Source of the DNA: Mactra quadrangularis
Lineage: Eukaryota; Mollusca; Bivalvia; Venerida; Mactridae
Assembly (NCBI GenBank): GCA_025267735.1
Contig: CM046307.1
Location: 53,501,395-53,565,394, forward strand
Length of the DNA stretch: 64,000 nucleotides
Direction: 5' to 3'
The notes under the pieces were generated by a model, which made no database searches, was not told the DNA's origin, and worked only from the letters and a program-made list of their open reading frames with translations. Below are positions 38,001 through 50,164 of the stretch, in pieces. Made by a program: the position numbers and the translations under genes. Numbering within the stretch: position 1 is the stretch's first letter; every line of letters begins with the position of its first letter.

Positions 38001-41000
38001 ATAAAATTTTATAAATTTGGTGACATTGACCTTCAACCTACAAATTTGTTTGTGAGCTCTACTTATCTAGATACAGAGAATGTTTGACAAAAATTAATAA
38101 AAACTTACTTTAATATATGCTTTACCAATATCCATACCCATGTGTTTAACAAATAATACACAATTAGACTCAACATCATCTAAAATAAACAATTCTCAAA
38201 ATATTTCTCACACAAATAATTGTTAAGAACACATAAATCAAGTTAGAATAGTTTCCAGATGAAAGAAAAATAATACCAAGATAAGCCTCTATATATACAA
38301 ATGTATATATCTGTACAATTAAATCTCCATTTTGCCAATGTCAGCATCATTTTGCACAAATCATTCATAGCATGTTTTATTCTCCCACATAACAATGAGT
38401 GGCAAGCACAGGAACCAGAAGCATTCTGAATGTGCAAATTTAGTTTAAAAAATGAGGGTAAGTTATCTCCCTTTTAGTTGAGTTATAGAAGGACCAAAGG
38501 GGAGTAACTAAAAAACTTAAACTTACACATCGACACTCGATTCCGAAATTAATCTGTCAAAACTCATGTGATACCTTATAGTGAAAGAGACATTTGTCTA
38601 TTCCTTATAATACTATTTACATCTAAAACATAATTTTACAGCAATAGGTATCATCATAATCTTGTAGTTTCTATAGTGATGCCTGCTTTAATAGTTAACT
38701 CATCTATTGGACTTGTTTGTACAAATGTTTACTTGTCTCAATCTGTAAATGGTCTTGTGAAAGTAGAACTACTTTGTTTGTTCACAATGTTGAACATCCA
38801 TTGTGGATAATAGTTGACACCGAGCACCTTCTTTTCATGTTCAATTTCCTGTTTTCATTCTGGTTATTAGTATGACACTCTCTAAGTGTCACAAGACTTG
38901 ACTGGTGTTATGCAACAAGGTCAAACAGATTTCTCATACATACATTTAGGACCTTTTTTGGGCTTTTTCAGGGCCTTTTTTACTAACTTCAAGGCTTAAT
39001 CTACAAGAGCTCTACTCAGATGCCTCGGACTTTTTCATTAGAAAACCTGATAAAGCAAAAATAAGTATTTGTCCCCAAATCGATTTGTACCCAAGTCAAT
39101 TTGCCCAAAATAAAGAATTGTAATTATACATTATTTATTTATTTAAGATATTTATTTTGGCACCCAATGGCTTAGTAAATCAAGGCCTTTTAAATTGGTT
39201 TTAAGGGCCAGACAGTGCAAATTTAAGGTCTTTCCTTGGCTAGCCATGCAAGACAACCATAAAAATTTAGGGCCTTTTTAAGACTGTGTGAACCCTGAAC
39301 AAGTCATGAATTGATGCTAAATTCAGTGCCAACATGCTAACAGTTTTCACCAACTTAAAAAGAATCTAACATTTAAAGGCTAAACCAGAAAAAAGTCAAC
39401 TTCATAGAGAGCACAAACCTGTTAAAGTCCATAGAATACTCCAGACTTTTTGTATCAAGTCACTACAAGTGGCTTTTTGAACTTCAAGTTTACTGACAAT
39501 ATGTAGTATTAATTTCTAGAAATTAAAAAAACAACATAACATTAAATGCAACATCCTGAGCAAAATTTTCCCAAATATCCCACATTGAATCCAATTGTTT
39601 GACATTTCCATTGCTTTGTTGGTTATGATTACTAATGTATGAAAAATCAAATATCAATGCAATGTGATTAAAATTTTCCGCTCGCCTACTCGCTAATTTA
39701 GATCTGACCTTTCTTCATTATGATATTCATGACGAAATTGTTATGTTTAGTAACTTGTTTACATTGTCTATGTCACGCAATTTGGAAAGAGCCATCCAAT
39801 TGCAGACTGTGAATAATACTGCTGTCAAATTAGCTTGCAAACCATGGTCTAAAAAATAGAAATTACAAAATCAACATGCTATTTATAGTGTTTCATCTAG
39901 ATGAAGCATGTCTGCTTGATTGACTTTAAGCACAATGGACAAAATCTATAAAAGTAGCTTTGTCAATTGAGCAATAAAACAATATAGATGCATACCTTTT
40001 AAAAAACCCAAGTATAATGAATTATTGAATAGATTCAACTTACCTCCACAAGCTTGATTTTCTCACCAGCTATTTTCTTACATTCTTGACTATATCTACA
40101 TGCATTATGTAACAAATGTAATGATAACATCTTTGTTTGAGAAGTTGTTGGACTCTGGAATACTTTATACAATACTCTGATGTAGGTTTGAAACCTATAA
40201 GTGTATAGGAAAATCTGAAATACAACATACATAATTGCAGATTAAAGATCAAAAGGTCATTGTTTATTTTCAACCTCTAAATCTTCTCATGATGATATTT
40301 ACTAAGGGAAGCAAACTAAAATTGTTTTGTATGGTTTAACCCCCATGGCAACACATTGTAGAGATTATATTATGATGGTAAGTCAATCAGCTTACTATTA
40401 TAGGAATCTCTGAATTTTGCTGTTAACCACATACTAGGTCCAAACTTCCGTAAGTGACTGACAGCTTCCCTACATTATTTAAATTCAGTGGTAGAAGGGA
40501 GAATAGCTGTAGAATGTTTTTTTATAACCAAACTGCAGGAAAGTTTGCCCCACCTAGGAATTGAAACCCCAACCCCTTGATCAGTAGGCTAGTGTGCAAC
40601 CAACTGAGCTAGTCAAGAAACTAGAAACATTACATATAAGTTGAAAGAACTAGCTCCACAATCAAGCTAAAATAAATTGGTATACCGGTAAGTAAGTAAG
40701 TAAGTAAACTATAATCTATGAAGAAAATATTACAAAAATACAATACAAAATAGTTCTCTAGTACTAATTTATACTCACTGAATCCTTCGGCAAAACATAG
40801 AATATTTTCAGGAGATACACCACCATCTGGAATAAAAAAATATCATATCACTTATAAAAGTTTCTTTTCCAACCAATCCTGTCTTCCTATGAATAATTAT
40901 AGTGCTTTTTCTCCAAAATTGTGAAAATAGATGAGGGACAATTCACAAAAAGTTTTAAAATGATGCTTAATAATAATCACATGTATTTTCTCATTACATG

Positions 41001-44000
41001 TAGTAAACTTTCATTTTAACACAATCGTTTAAGCTAACCTGACCCACATGGGTCTAGTTAGGAAACTCATATAGATAAAATAGAAATTTTTGCCAAGAGA
41101 TGTATTAATGTTTCCGTTGCACCCTAATATAATAACAAGAAATGTAATGTGGAAACCACATTAAAGCCGAATTTAAAAACTTAAACACAAACATTACAAA
41201 GGAAAATAATCCATAATAAAGGCAGGTAGAGTTGTGGTTATTTTTCTAATTCTGTTCATCACATGGTATGTTATCATTGTATGAAGTTTCATAAAGATCT
41301 GACAACAAATGGCAGAAATATATGGTAAAGACAAAACTTTAACGCAATTGTTACCGACACCATTAACGCGCCTTTTCATTGAAAAATTATGCTAATAAAT
41401 GAAAGGGGAAATGAAACTTTTGCCTTGGAACTTCAGTTACCATCACGTTTTCAAATTCAAGAAATTGTAATTTTTACTGCAATAGATACCAGGAAGATGA
41501 TTCATGATAAAGATTTTTATTGTGAAATCTTGTTTCAATTGAACCAATGGTATCATTAGACCATACATATTTGTGCACTATTTTTCCAAAGAAAATATTC
41601 AAGTATTGTAACAAATAAATAACTCTAATGTCAATATTCCTGTCAAAGCCTTTATTATGAAATCTTTTAAATGAACTTTCGCACATTTGCCATATCGAGG
41701 CCATACTGTTCAGAGATACTCATTTTATATTCAAAATGTTTTGGTTTAAATTAAAGTTTAAGAGATATAAACTTATACCTCATTTTTCCGTGATTCATTT
41801 ACACGTCTCCTTGTACCAGTATTAGATAAATAGTGACATATTACCATTAATTTCTCTAATAACATCCTGTACCAAAAAATAAAGGCATCACTGCAGTTTT
41901 ATAAAACAATAATGGCTACCAACCACTCCACTAAATTTTCACTACAGTAGATCAGAAGTTTTACGCCTATGGGTCATGTTCATTTGTAGACCCCGATGTT
42001 CCACATCAATATATCACAGGTTTAGCTCAAAACGATTGTAACTCAATATAAGAAAAGAGCGAGTTATGACTGTTTTGCCATAATCCTGCGATATATTGGA
42101 TGGTATAGTCGGACAATCTAGAACTACCTTATTATAATAATTACATGTTTCACTAACATAATAACATGAGTTTCAGTATGTGTGTATACAATTATACACA
42201 TGTTCATAACAACCTATGTGACTTTAAGTCAATTTGTAAACATGACATGTTATTTCATTTTTTTAATTTTGGACTCATCCCTTTATGGAAAAAACACATA
42301 ATGCCTAAACGTTAAGGCACAGTTTCAAATTATTTATGCTAATGAAAACAAACTTTTTTGTTCAGTATGTGTAGGGTAATTGTATGCACCACTGACAGTT
42401 AAATAAATTGTAACAATAAATGAAAATACCTTCTTTGTACTGTTGTGCAAGCTCTCTGACCATCAGGTTTTCTAAACAAAGTATACAAACCCTTCCTAGA
42501 ATGTAGAAAAAAGATCAATTTTAAACAGATTCATCAAATATTCCCTTCACTTTTACAAATTTTGATTAATTAGATTAGGAAATATATATTGTCTAATGTA
42601 AATGACTCTGTCACAAAAAATAAGTTAAACTAAACTAATTTTAGTTATAACACATTAACCATGAATTACCAATGTTTTTGGTCAATTTATAAACATGAAT
42701 AGCACTACAATAATAATTTCAACAACAGCTAAGAAAATAATAAACCAATTGTTTAAAATAGTTTCTGGGATCACTCAATTCAATATAAATTGATCTTACA
42801 CTAAAATCGATTAATATATTCCACATTACTAGAACTGTCATTGATTCCATCAATATCGATGTATCACCAATATTTTTACCGATCAATAATCCATATGCAT
42901 TTTTAAATTATAGATAAAAAAACCTAAATAGGTAAATAGATAAAAGTGTCAAAATTTGCAAGACGCATCTTCTATTGCAAGTGGAAACAGGTGTGCCGTC
43001 ATAATATGAATGGATAGGTCTAAAACATAGATGGCACTCCTATTGACACAAATAGCCCAATTCCACAGATGGTTGCATTTACCAACTACTTACCATTTAT
43101 GGAACAACATTCATGACAAAAATACATCTATTATGAGTTTATGACAACATAAATGGTCTGTACAGTACTGCAGTGAATGCATCGATATATTTATCAATGT
43201 ATGTTGATATTTAATTCTGAATATATATTGATATCGTAGATACTCTTTGAGCCCTATCAATGACAGCTCTATACATAACCAACCACGCCAACATTTGATA
43301 CAATATAATTTTGTTTAACATAATACATACATTATATAATAATAGACTTCAACTATAGTAGAATCGTCTTGTTCCATGTCCCAATCACCCAGTCTTCCAA
43401 TATAGGCAAGGTAACCCTAGAATTAATAAAAAAAATTATTCCAAGATAGGAAAGGTAACCCTATAAATAATAAAAAATGATCAAACAAGTCTTTACAGTA
43501 AATCTTTAATTACTAGTAATTATAATTGTAATACCATCTATCTATCTGGCTGCTTACATGCTGATTTGAACCTCATTACTTAAGACAGAAAATTTTTGTA
43601 GCAATTTAAACTCGCGCAAATTTGTGAATTAAAATTTACTTGCAATTTGAAACTCTGAAAAAATGAGACAAGACTTTATAATCAAGCTTTAATTTAGCTT
43701 AAAGCCATAAACACAGCTAAAAATAATATTACATTTCAGAAGAAAAGGTTTGAAATTAAGTCTTAAACTTGATTTACAAAAGGCTATAAAATATGAAATC
43801 ATTCAACCAGTTCATAAATACTCAACAACTTTTCTAACTCCACATTTTTAATTACCTGCCATTTCTTTACATTAAATAATAACATATCTAAACATTTAAA
43901 ATGTTTAAATTACTATAAACTACACCTAAAGTGTTTGTAAAATTGATTTATTTTAACATCGTATTCAACACATATTTAGGTCATATATTATATACGACGG

Positions 44001-47000
44001 CCAGCTCTTTCTACTACAGGTTTCCTGGACACTTTTCTATCACCAGTACTAACTTACCCTACCACGAGGCCGACAACTCATGTAAAGTGTATGTTCTACC
44101 GCGACCGGGCTCGAACCCGCGATCTCTGGATTCGAAGTCAGACATGCTAACCACTATGCCATGGCCGCGGCTACGTAAAATTGATTGTAAAATGGGTAGT
44201 TTGCGAAGTCCATGAAGCACGCACATTTAACATTTTTTTCCCGGAAATTGCTACCAATGAGTAGAATGTAAGTATATAAACATAATAAAAAGACTTCACC
44301 TTACAACCCGAAGCTATAGTTAGGGTGGAGATGTCAGTAGAAGACAGAGGGCGTGCTGTTTGCACAAGGTGGACACACCCTCTAAAAAATGTAGCATTTG
44401 CAGACATCACGCCATGAAAAGAAATCTATCATAAATGTACGAGATACATTTAAATAGATTTACAAGGATTGTCAACATACTAATAAATCATAATTATAAC
44501 TGTTTTTATCAATGGGTACATTAAAGCATCATAAAAATATTACCCGAAAAATAATAAGGGACCTTAGTCAGTTATTTCCTCTTGTATACTCTTCAAATAG
44601 GTAGGTCCAATCAGTTGGATTACTCTGATTTTACCCTTACTTTTCAATGTCAATTAATCTAAAATAACTTTTTTGTAACTCATTTAATTAGTTTGAAAAT
44701 CAAGCTAAGTATTGTTAGGGTAAAGACCTATCTAAATTTCATCACTCCTGATAATATCTTAATTAACAAGAAAGATATTAGGTTAAGTATATAAGTATCC
44801 TTACATAGGACTTCAATGATAAAATCCAAGGATTCCAACTGGTAGGACCTACTTACCAATTGGAATGCTTCAGATTTTATCAAGGAAAAATAACTGACAA
44901 AAGATCCTCATTGTGGAGATAGAAAAGTTGTTAAGTATATATTAGTATCAATTACAAAGCCTACCTCAACCAGTGACTCAGTGACCTCTTGTGATGGCTG
45001 GTTGTCTTTAAGCCATTTAGCTATCTTTTCTACTACATCAGCAATAAGATATCTATTCATATGAATTGACCATAAGGCTGCAAGCAATTGATCAATAGAT
45101 GAATCTCCACTAACCTGAAACATTTTTCAACTTGATAATTTATAACTTTAAAAATATGCTTTAGATACTTACGAAAATATCAACATCATTTTGTGTTATT
45201 TAATCTTCAAAAGTTATTAATTTGACAGAAAAAGGATATTAGGGTTAACTTAATGCATTAGCAGACATTATAAATCAAATATTTGTACCCAAACCAGTTC
45301 AATCTCCAATAATACAGACAAACAGCAACAGCTGTAAGTACCGTCTGCTGATGATGATGAATACACATTTACCACCACATACCTTGAGTGCAGGAATAAA
45401 CTTGTGGGAACATGCTTTAGTATTATACAGTCCAATAAATTCAAATTGTCGTCCAACAAATCCAGGCATACAATGATCCCTACAAGATCTGAAATAAAAA
45501 CATCAAATGTTGAAACTAAAATAATAGTCTAAGAGTTTAATTTCTCATTACTTTATTTGTTTGAACCTTATGGTCCAGGAGTTAATTTATGTGTGTCACA
45601 GTGTAAGAAAGACATGCTGCCTTACTAGGACTCCAGTCTGAGACCTCTGGTTACAAGGCGAGTGCTCACTTGACTAAGCTATCCCATCACTTACATATCC
45701 TAAGACTTAACTTTGACAAAAAGATAATCAAACTTACTGATGCCCTTCATGTCCAATTATTTTATGTAAATTGGTACCAGATATGTCTAATGATTTTATC
45801 TGCGGCATTTTCTTCACAGCTTCAATGAAAGCTACTACTTGTTCATCAGAAAACAATACCCAAACTTCATCTTCATACATTTCATCATTGGGGTCATAAA
45901 CACAATAGGTTATACTTAAATGTCTGGAAAAAAAAAACAAGAAAAATTTCAGCCTATAAAGTATAATATGGAAGCAAGTTAATACATGTATAGGTATTCA
46001 ATTGTTTTTTCCTTGCATTCTTTTTTTGTTGGGTTAAATACTGACCTTTAAACCTGTCTACATTGGTCAAAATGATAATAGCAAAGGCGAACCTGAAAGA
46101 CACAATACATTGACAGTGATACTGTGTTACATTTCCAAAGTTTCTATTACAATTTTATGTAACATGTCTTGGAAACTCTGTTCCAGATTTATATGTTAAA
46201 GGTGTGAGTGAATTTGACCTGTTCTGGCAAAACAGAAGTTTTTAAGCTTTGCACGCGCAAGTGAAGTTTTAACGTTGGTCGATTCAAATTTAATTATTTT
46301 GGCCAGCACAGTGTATCTGCGGTATATTAAAAACTGCATCTTTAGATACAATTATGTTTTATGTTGTCTATACATTTTTAGTTGAAATTACATTAATGAT
46401 ACATTTTTGCATTTTTTATATTTGTACCCAGTCCTTTCCATACTCTAAGAAGCAATCTTAATTGAGCTGATTTTCGGGTTTCGTGTTATTTAATTTCAAT
46501 AACATTTTATTTGTATCAATATATATTTTAGTTTTAAGCTCAAATACATGTATAAATGAACATTTGGAGTAAATTATATTAATAAATAAATCGAATCGAA
46601 AAAAATCAAATAGAAAGAAAAAATATCGAATCGCATTGAATTGACTTTCCGGTGAGTCATTGCAGCTTTAGTTATCACTTGTCACTAGCTCAATGACATG
46701 AAGTTAAAGATAAACAATATCATTATTATAATATCATCAAGCTAGATCAGTGTATGTTTTATCATAACTAAACAATTTACATACACACATTCATGTATTT
46801 ACATGTATGATTTATTTCATTGAAATAACTGCCAAAAAATGCTAACACTTGAATGCCTACCTTGTACATTCAATATATAACAATAATTTTGAAAATAAAA
46901 TTACCTTAATGACTTTAATGTTGGTAGATTTTCAAAGAAATTCTCGACGTATGGAATATCTAGTTCACTATTTTGTGCTTCATAAAAAGGAATATGTTCA

Positions 47001-47998
47001 AAAGACAATGCCAAAGACTGAAGATTCTGTAATGTTGATAGATGTGGCATAGATAGGAACCAGCCTATTGGTTGTGAAATGACAGTCATTAAACTGAAAG
47101 AATGAATGTTGTGGTTGATCTCAAGTATTCTGGAAAATAACATATAGAACCAGCCAAATGAAGATGCAGGTTCTAAATTAGGATGCATTGATGTACCTAA
47201 TTGTTCATAGCTTAAGAATTTCAAATTTGGAACCACAGTTGAATGCTGTTCGGTGCTACCGCTAGCTTCTCCCACACCAGTTTCCATTGCCTCAACTTGA
47301 AATGGTTGATATTTTGTATTGCCTGGCATATCACCACTCCCATCCTCATCTTCATCAGAATCGTCCCATTTCTTTACTTTTATTTTACCTTTAGCCACAT
47401 CAGAGCCTTTTATCATCAAATTAGAAGCTCCATCTATATCTCCCTGACTAACTTTTGTCAACCATTGTTGACCAAAACCTCTCCAATTGACTCTGTCAGT
47501 ATCCGTGTCATGGTCAACACCTCCAAGTACATTCAAAAGTCCAGTAGTTGAAGACTCTTCGCAATCTTGAGAAATTCGAACAGAAGTTAAGTTTCCCAGA
47601 TTTTTTTCAACAATAAGTTGAAAAACCTCCATTATCCTTTCATCGTCATCATCAGTACAATAAATATCTAAATTACGTAATTTATTATTGCTCAGTTCTT
47701 CCAAACTTTCAATAAAGAATATATCCTTTCGCTTTATAGACAGTTGACTACAAAGCTGAGAATTCCGAAGAAGTTGATGAAGATAAATCTTATTTTCTGA
47801 TTCAGGAATTACACTATTTGAATAATAATCTAACAATTTATTGCCCAGCAGGTACGATAGAGATGCTGAAGCATCATCATTTTCAGCAGAATAACTCTGC
47901 AGTGATGCAGTAAAAACATCTAGATTGTTCATGCAATAGCAAACACACAAATCCTGCAAACTTTCAGGTGCATCCTTTCTGTCGTGTGATTCTTCCAT
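32007..47998 (-). CDS. ZYG11/ZER1-family substrate receptor of CUL2 ubiquitin ligase, complete, 16 exons
   Basis: The family recruits proteins with N-terminal Gly or small-residue degrons to CUL2-elongin ligases. Exons: 47998-46905, 45923-45738, 45488-45383, 45114-44965, 43416-43331, 42495-42430, 41866-41845, 40826-40779, 40214-40044, 39515-39419, 38179-38109, 36979-36932, 35585-35518, 34537-34340, 33216-33119, 32140-32007. All are AG/GT with consistent phase: 2643 nt, 880 residues. PESLQDLCVCYC (about 11-22) matches the VHL-box start of ZER1. Leucine-rich segments include MPQIKSLDISGTNL; FIGLYNTKACSHKFIPALKVSGD matches ZER1 closely. Armadillo repeats fill 470-880 (SILWTLTDDVESNC, SNVAEHKHL, AEGPESW, WGAWIICNLV). 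It is over 100 residues longer than human ZER1 (766), mainly from an acidic insert (DDSDEDEDGSGD) at about 200-260. The family is secure; ZER1 versus ZYG11B is not. Confidence 0.93.
33004..33107. repeat. AAT/GAT microsatellite
   Basis: Imperfect AAT, CAAT and GAT runs cover about 100 bp. They end 12 bp from the splice donor of ZYG11/ZER1-like exon 15. Confidence 0.85.
33600..34265 (+). mobile_element. SINE family B interrupted by a MITE
   Basis: The body matches 11730-11955: box A/B-like head near 33615-33680, then 'TTCCACTCCACCTAGGT'. Homology breaks at 33740 and resumes at about 34136 with 'CTAGGTGTACATGTAAATGG'. The gap is filled by the element at 33740-34135. Confidence 0.7.
33740..34135. 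mobile_element. CAGGGCTCGAATT-ended MITE nested in a SINE
   Basis: CAGGGCTCGAATTTAA at the left is inverted as TTAAATTCGAGCCCTG at the right. ACCTAGGT occurs on both sides (33732-33739 and 34136-34143); since that octamer is its own reverse complement, it is weaker proof of duplication. TCGCAAATTTTCGC-like motifs recur inside. A diverged relative lies at 57002-57330. Confidence 0.75.
34925..35110 (+). mobile_element. SINE family A, degenerate copy
   Basis: 'CGGCCTGATTATCTCAGTC' replaces the usual head. The body 'TTTGGTCATGAAATATCTTC', 'TACAGCCATTCTCCC' and 'GTAGGGCAGTTGTC' is clearly family A. It is in ZYG11/ZER1-like intron 13. Confidence 0.7.
36497..36735. repeat. Two diverged copies of a 60-bp unit
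   Basis: 'GAGTTCAAATAAGAAGTCAA' with 'CAATATGGC' at 36510-36560 recurs at 36683-36730 ('GAGTTCAAATATGAAGTCAA', 'CAATATGGTGG'), about 172 bp apart. Class unknown. Confidence 0.6.
37340..37435. mobile_element. Small hairpin element, family E
   Basis: 'TATATTGGGCTTAGCACAAG', 'CGTAACTCA' and then 'TGAGTTACGAC', 'TTGCACTAAGCCTGCAATATA' form inverted arms around a short loop. Related copies lie at about 42010-42090 and, in part, 15035-15095. Confidence 0.65.
40375..40618 (-). mobile_element. SINE family A, reverse orientation
   Basis: On the reverse strand it reads 'GACTAGCTCAGTTGG', 'CCTACTGATCAAGGGG', a box B-like 'GGTTTCAATTCC' and the family A body. It lies just upstream of ZYG11/ZER1-like exon 9 in the intron. 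Confidence 0.78.
41196..41368. repeat. Inverted copy of the repeat at 7843-8015
   Basis: The reverse complement matches the copy in the SR-protein gene over about 170 bp. It lies between microexon 7 and exon 8 of the ZYG11/ZER1-like gene. Confidence 0.75.
44096..44171 (-). repeat. tRNA-like segment (SINE head or tRNA pseudogene)
   Basis: The minus strand shows a box A-like TGGCATAGTGGTTAGC and a perfect-looking box B GGTTCGAGCCC, about 76 nt in all. The acceptor pairing is offset (CCGCG with CGCGG) and the anticodon stem has a mismatch, so I do not call a working tRNA. It lies in a ZYG11/ZER1-like intron. Confidence 0.6.
44561..44904. mobile_element. Foldback MITE, family D, copy 2
   Basis: Inverted ends are ACCTTAGTCAGTTATTTCC and 'AAAATAACTGACAAAAG'. 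It is collinear with copy 1 at 29421-29772. It lies 60 bp from ZYG11/ZER1-like exon 4, in the intron after it. Confidence 0.82.
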
Positions 47999-48237
47999 TT
48001 CGGCGGTAAAATGTATGACTTAGTAAGAGCTGAAAATATTTTTGAATGAGTTTAAAAAGAATACAATTCCAGTCCTATTAATAGGAATCAAAATTGTTAT
48101 TTCTACTCAACTACTCAATTGTTTGCCGAAGTGAAGTTAAACTGTCTAGTAGTGAAGAACGAACGAACAAAATATCTGAAATTCAAACTTTCAGACATTC
48201 CTAAATATTTGATTCTTGAAGATTTGAAGTGTTGACC
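47999..48237. promoter_or_regulatory. Proximal 5' region of the ZYG11/ZER1-like gene
   Basis: This is the left part of the original spacer between two divergent genes. No TATA box or CpG-dense tract stands out. The right part is 51589-51915. The role is inferred from position only. Confidence 0.4.
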
Positions 48238-49943
48238 GAGTCATGCCGTATAGATAGATAGCGAATAACAACTTCTTTTTGCGAAAACAACTTTTTTTTA
48301 CGAAAGCAACCTATTAAATTAATATTTTATGTTATTTCAACTAAAATTTAATATTTCATGAAAGCATATTATAATATACGTTAAATGAGCAGTTTTGGTA
48401 CAAGTTTCCAAACAATAATGATTTTATAGCCGATTTTCTTGTTTTAGTGTCAAAAGTCAATTGAATTGCTACCTTGAAGTTCTTTATAAAAACAATCTAT
48501 AAAATGTTTATTTATTCATGTTTAGCGTGGTAAAAATCTTTTCCTTAATAAATATATTAATTGGACACATATTTCTAACTAACTTATTAGCAATAAATGA
48601 AAATAATGATGATATAACTGTTTTCATTCATGAAAACAACTAGCTAACTGTTTAGCTTACATATGAAAACAACTTAACAAACTGTGAAATTAAAGTCATC
48701 TGTGTTTTCAATTATGTTTTTTTTAATCTTACAATATTTGTTAAGACATTTTATTGGTAAGTAGATAAAACGATAAGAAAATAATGATTTCATCCATCCT
48801 TACACACCGCTTCTTTTGTTTAACAAGGGTTAATATATTTAGGAATCACCTAGTAAAACAAAAGATTTGACGAGAGCGAGTTGTTCTTTTTCACGTGAGC
48901 AAGTGATATTAAGATATCAACCCCGTCACGTGAAAAAAAAAAACCTGCCCTCGTGAAATATTAAGTCGTGTAATCAATGGAGCTCAGTCTTCGTGTTAAT
49001 TTAGAATTCAAAATAAACTGCTTAATTTGAAAGATTGTCTTGACTAAAAAAACTTATTGCATTTTCATGAAAAGTTTATTACAAAACTTAAATCTCTTCG
49101 GAAATATGAACAGAACTTAGGATTTATTCAAAAGAAATGAAAATGAATACGTTGTATTTATTCATATAATGATTAAATACCAACATTAACCACCTACAAT
49201 ACTTCCAATTCTGGCTCGATCATTGACTTACAATATTACTACCAAACAAAATATGGTTAAGAATAAGTAAATATGTAAGATAATACTGTCCATAAATATT
49301 TCCAACATGTAAGGTGTAAAGTTGCGTAATTTACCGTAAATTGAGAAGATGGCATTGAATATATCAGCTTGAATAAAAATTAAACAATATATTTGTACAA
49401 TGAATCAAGAAACTTATTCATGCATTTTATGTTAATTAACAAATATTATTTACCGTCGCTTTTGCTAAAATATGTAATCTAAGCACACTAGTTATTTATT
49501 AATTATCAGTTTCAAATCCACTTAACGCTCATAAGAGAAAAAGATGCACTCAAAATATATTAGTTTGTAAAAATGTAGTCCATGCCCAATTAATGTACAT
49601 GACTGTGTAACTAAACACTTGAATCATTGTGTAAGTCGGGTATTAACCTCGTGCTACGGATTTTCTGTGTTAAAACAATTTAACCTTGGACTTCTCAACA
49701 TCCTCAAACGCTTTGCTTTTTCAGAATTTCACGAGAAGTCCGCGGCCAGGTTGTTCTTACTCAGAAAACCCTTGCCCTCAGTTAATATCCTTTACTTACA
49801 CACTGCTTCCTTTGTTTAACATGGGTTAATATATTTAGGAATCGCCTAGTAAAACAAAAGATTTGACGAAAGCGAGTTGTTCTTTTTCATGTGAGCGAGT
49901 TGATATTTAGATATCAACCCGGCCACGTGAAAAAGAAAAACCT

Positions 49944-50023
49944 GCCCTGTGTTAAACCTTTAGCGACATGGTTGAGTGTCTCCCACAACCCGGGAGAACC
50001 AGGTTCGATTCCCTGTCAGGGCA
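49944..50023 (+). repeat. tRNA-like segment inside the 3.3-kb element
   Basis: About 80 nt pair GCCCTG at the 5' end with CAGGGC at the 3' end. A CTCCC / GGGAG stem encloses the 7-nt loop ACAACCC, and GGTTCGATTCC is a good box B. Extra bases near GTTAAACCTTT make it longer than a normal tRNA, so a SINE head or tRNA pseudogene is more likely than a working Val-type tRNA. Confidence 0.6.
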
Positions 50024-50049
50024 TATGGTTTTTTATTCGCCCAATTTAC

Positions 50050-50102
50050 TTTAGCTCGCTTTTCGAGCGTGCCCCTTGGGCACGCTCATCGAGCTTGCTA
50101 TA
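50050..50102. repeat. GC-rich hairpin
   Basis: GAGCGTGCCCCTTGGGCACGCTC (50065-50087) sits between AGCTCGCTTTTCGAG and CATCGAGCTTGCT. It stands out in AT-rich DNA. A close relative lies at 54325-54375 and a third hairpin at 53222-53239. Confidence 0.8.
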
Positions 50103-50164
50103 GAGTTTTGTTTGAAAAAACATATAATATTAATTTAACAGGTTGATTTCGAAAAAAAAATGTT

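Noticed and set aside
43931..44215. 94-codon plus-strand open frame (PRPGSNPRSLDS)
   Set aside because: It is the antisense of a tRNA-like SINE head; such peptides are common artefacts of box B sequences.
47243..47551. 102-codon plus-strand open frame
   Set aside because: It is antisense to the long first exon of the ZYG11/ZER1-like gene, whose frame is supported by homology and splicing.
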